Below are positions 63,351 through 64,000 of a DNA stretch of 64,000 nucleotides, in pieces. The translations under genes and the position numbers were made by a program. Origin of the DNA: Sphingobacterium faecale (GTDB lineage: Bacteria; Bacteroidota; Bacteroidia; Sphingobacteriales; Sphingobacteriaceae); assembly GCF_016746095.1 (NCBI RefSeq), contig NZ_JAERTY010000004.1, forward strand, positions 248,001 to 312,000, read 5' to 3'. Under the pieces are notes generated by a model, which did not search any database, was not told the origin of the DNA, and worked only from the letters and a program-made list of their open reading frames with translations. The first letter of the stretch is position 1; every line of letters starts with the position of its first letter.

Positions 63351-64000
63351 TTATTCTACCAGCCTATTCACAACCGCGTATTTAATTAAAGAAGCCGAAT
63401 TCTTAACTCCTGTTTTTTCGATCAGATTCTGCCGGTGTCCTTCGACCGTTCGTTTACTCAAGAATAGTTTATCCGCTATTTCCACATTAGTATACCCATC
63501 ACTGATCAGCTGCAGCACCTCCAGTTCCCGCTCACTGAGTTCGATTGCATCTGCTCCTCCCTCCTCACGCTCGTACCCCCCAAAGGCCGGAGGTTGCGCA
63601 ATAACACGCTCCAACAAGAGCATCGCAAGCTCTTCACAGAGATAGCGGCCTCCATTGCCGATATGCGCTATCGCAAAAAGTAACTCATCGTAACTCACAT
63701 TCTTTACCAGATAGCCTTTAGCACCTTTCTCAAATGCCTGTGCGACGTTCTGCGTATTATTCAACATCGACAAGACAATAATTTTTATATCCGGATATTG
63801 TTCCACCAGCTTTTCAGTCAGCTGCAGCCCATCCATACCAGGCATATTGATATCTGTAATAATAACATCCGGGACGACCCCTTCCGCCAAATAAGCAATT
63901 GCCTCCTTACCATTATTAGCTTCGGCAATCACTTTCATATTCTCCTGTGTATCCAATAATAACTTAATTCCATTGCGGACTACCAGATGGTCCTCTACCA
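63351..64000 (-). CDS. LuxR/NarL-type response regulator, 5' end outside window
   Basis: C-terminal 216 residues of a two-component regulator; the frame is open to the right edge (VEDHLVVRNGIKLLLD is encoded by 63957-64000). The receiver has the DITDINMPGMDG phospho-acceptor (IITDINMPG) and the Lys in YLVKNVS. The LuxR-type helix-turn-helix at the end reads LSERELEVLQLISDGYTNVEIADKLFLSKRTVEGHR. Its kinase is probably encoded just outside the window. Confidence 0.94.
   Translation of the reverse strand, partial: VEDHLVVRNGIKLLLDTQENMKVIAEANNGKEAIAYLAEGVVPDVIITDINMPGMDGLQLTEKLVEQYPDIKIIVLSMLNNTQNVAQAFEKGAKGYLVKNVSYDELLFAIAHIGNGGRYLCEELAMLLLERVIAQPPAFGGYEREEGGADAIELSERELEVLQLISDGYTNVEIADKLFLSKRTVEGHRQNLIEKTGVKNSASLIKYAVVNRLVE

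Overview
The window is chromosomal DNA from a member of the Bacteroidota, most likely Sphingobacteriaceae (Sphingobacterium-like). The evidence is two SusC/SusD outer-membrane uptake loci with FecR anti-sigma factors, many lipoproteins with the lipobox Cys followed by polar residues, LytS/LytTR two-component pairs, AT-rich spacers carrying TAnnTTTG-type -7 promoter elements, and almost no classical Shine-Dalgarno sequences. No rRNA, tRNA, phage, transposase or CRISPR was seen. The gene at each edge is cut: fecR at the left, a LuxR-type response regulator at the right.

Region by region. 1-9500: a FecR-controlled locus with SusC, SusD, a calcineurin-like phosphoesterase lipoprotein, three tandem collagen-like lipoproteins (each with nine Gly-X-Y triplets just after the lipid-anchored Cys) and, after a hairpin, a secreted glycerophosphodiester phosphodiesterase. 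Together they look like a surface system that binds and dephosphorylates an organophosphate. 9670-11770: a LytS kinase and LytTR regulator pair. 11790-21820 (minus strand): a second locus reading ECF sigma, FecR, SusC, SusD, then two thioredoxin-fold periplasmic proteins. 21900-25740: a cation/proton antiporter with a long cytosolic tail and a minimal LytS/LytTR pair. 26020-29290: a small ferredoxin-fold-like protein, a cytosine-deaminase-like amidohydrolase, an ankyrin lipoprotein and an AraC regulator. 29290-40280: mostly housekeeping genes (mutS2, yggS, a GNAT acetyltransferase, aspartate kinase, a methyltransferase, an LLM flavoprotein) mixed with lipoproteins. 39190-41030 (minus): a TPP riboswitch controlling a PnuC-family transporter, which is therefore a thiamine transporter (PnuT), and a co-translated acyl-CoA-dehydrogenase-fold flavoprotein. 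41053-46180: mqo, a CBS protein, fabG, then a striking array of twenty-seven 21-bp units, followed by a PaaK/LuxE-like ligase. 46180-54800: a neutral zinc metallopeptidase, a PhnA-like protein, a split YeeE/YedE sulfur transporter with its Crp/Fnr regulator, a hybrid histidine kinase, ispE, a DEAD-box helicase and two small envelope proteins. 55070-61080 (minus): porin, DASS dicarboxylate transporter, sdhC, sdhA, sdhB, a module that imports and oxidises (or releases) C4-dicarboxylates. 61230-64000: a FAD oxidoreductase with a 56-aa membrane protein, a DUF2383 protein and the cut response regulator.

The points most worth a second look are the phosphoesterase/collagen-like lipoprotein locus, the exactly phased 21-bp repeat array with its internal 126-bp duplication, and the thiamine-riboswitch operon that includes a flavin-monooxygenase-like enzyme.
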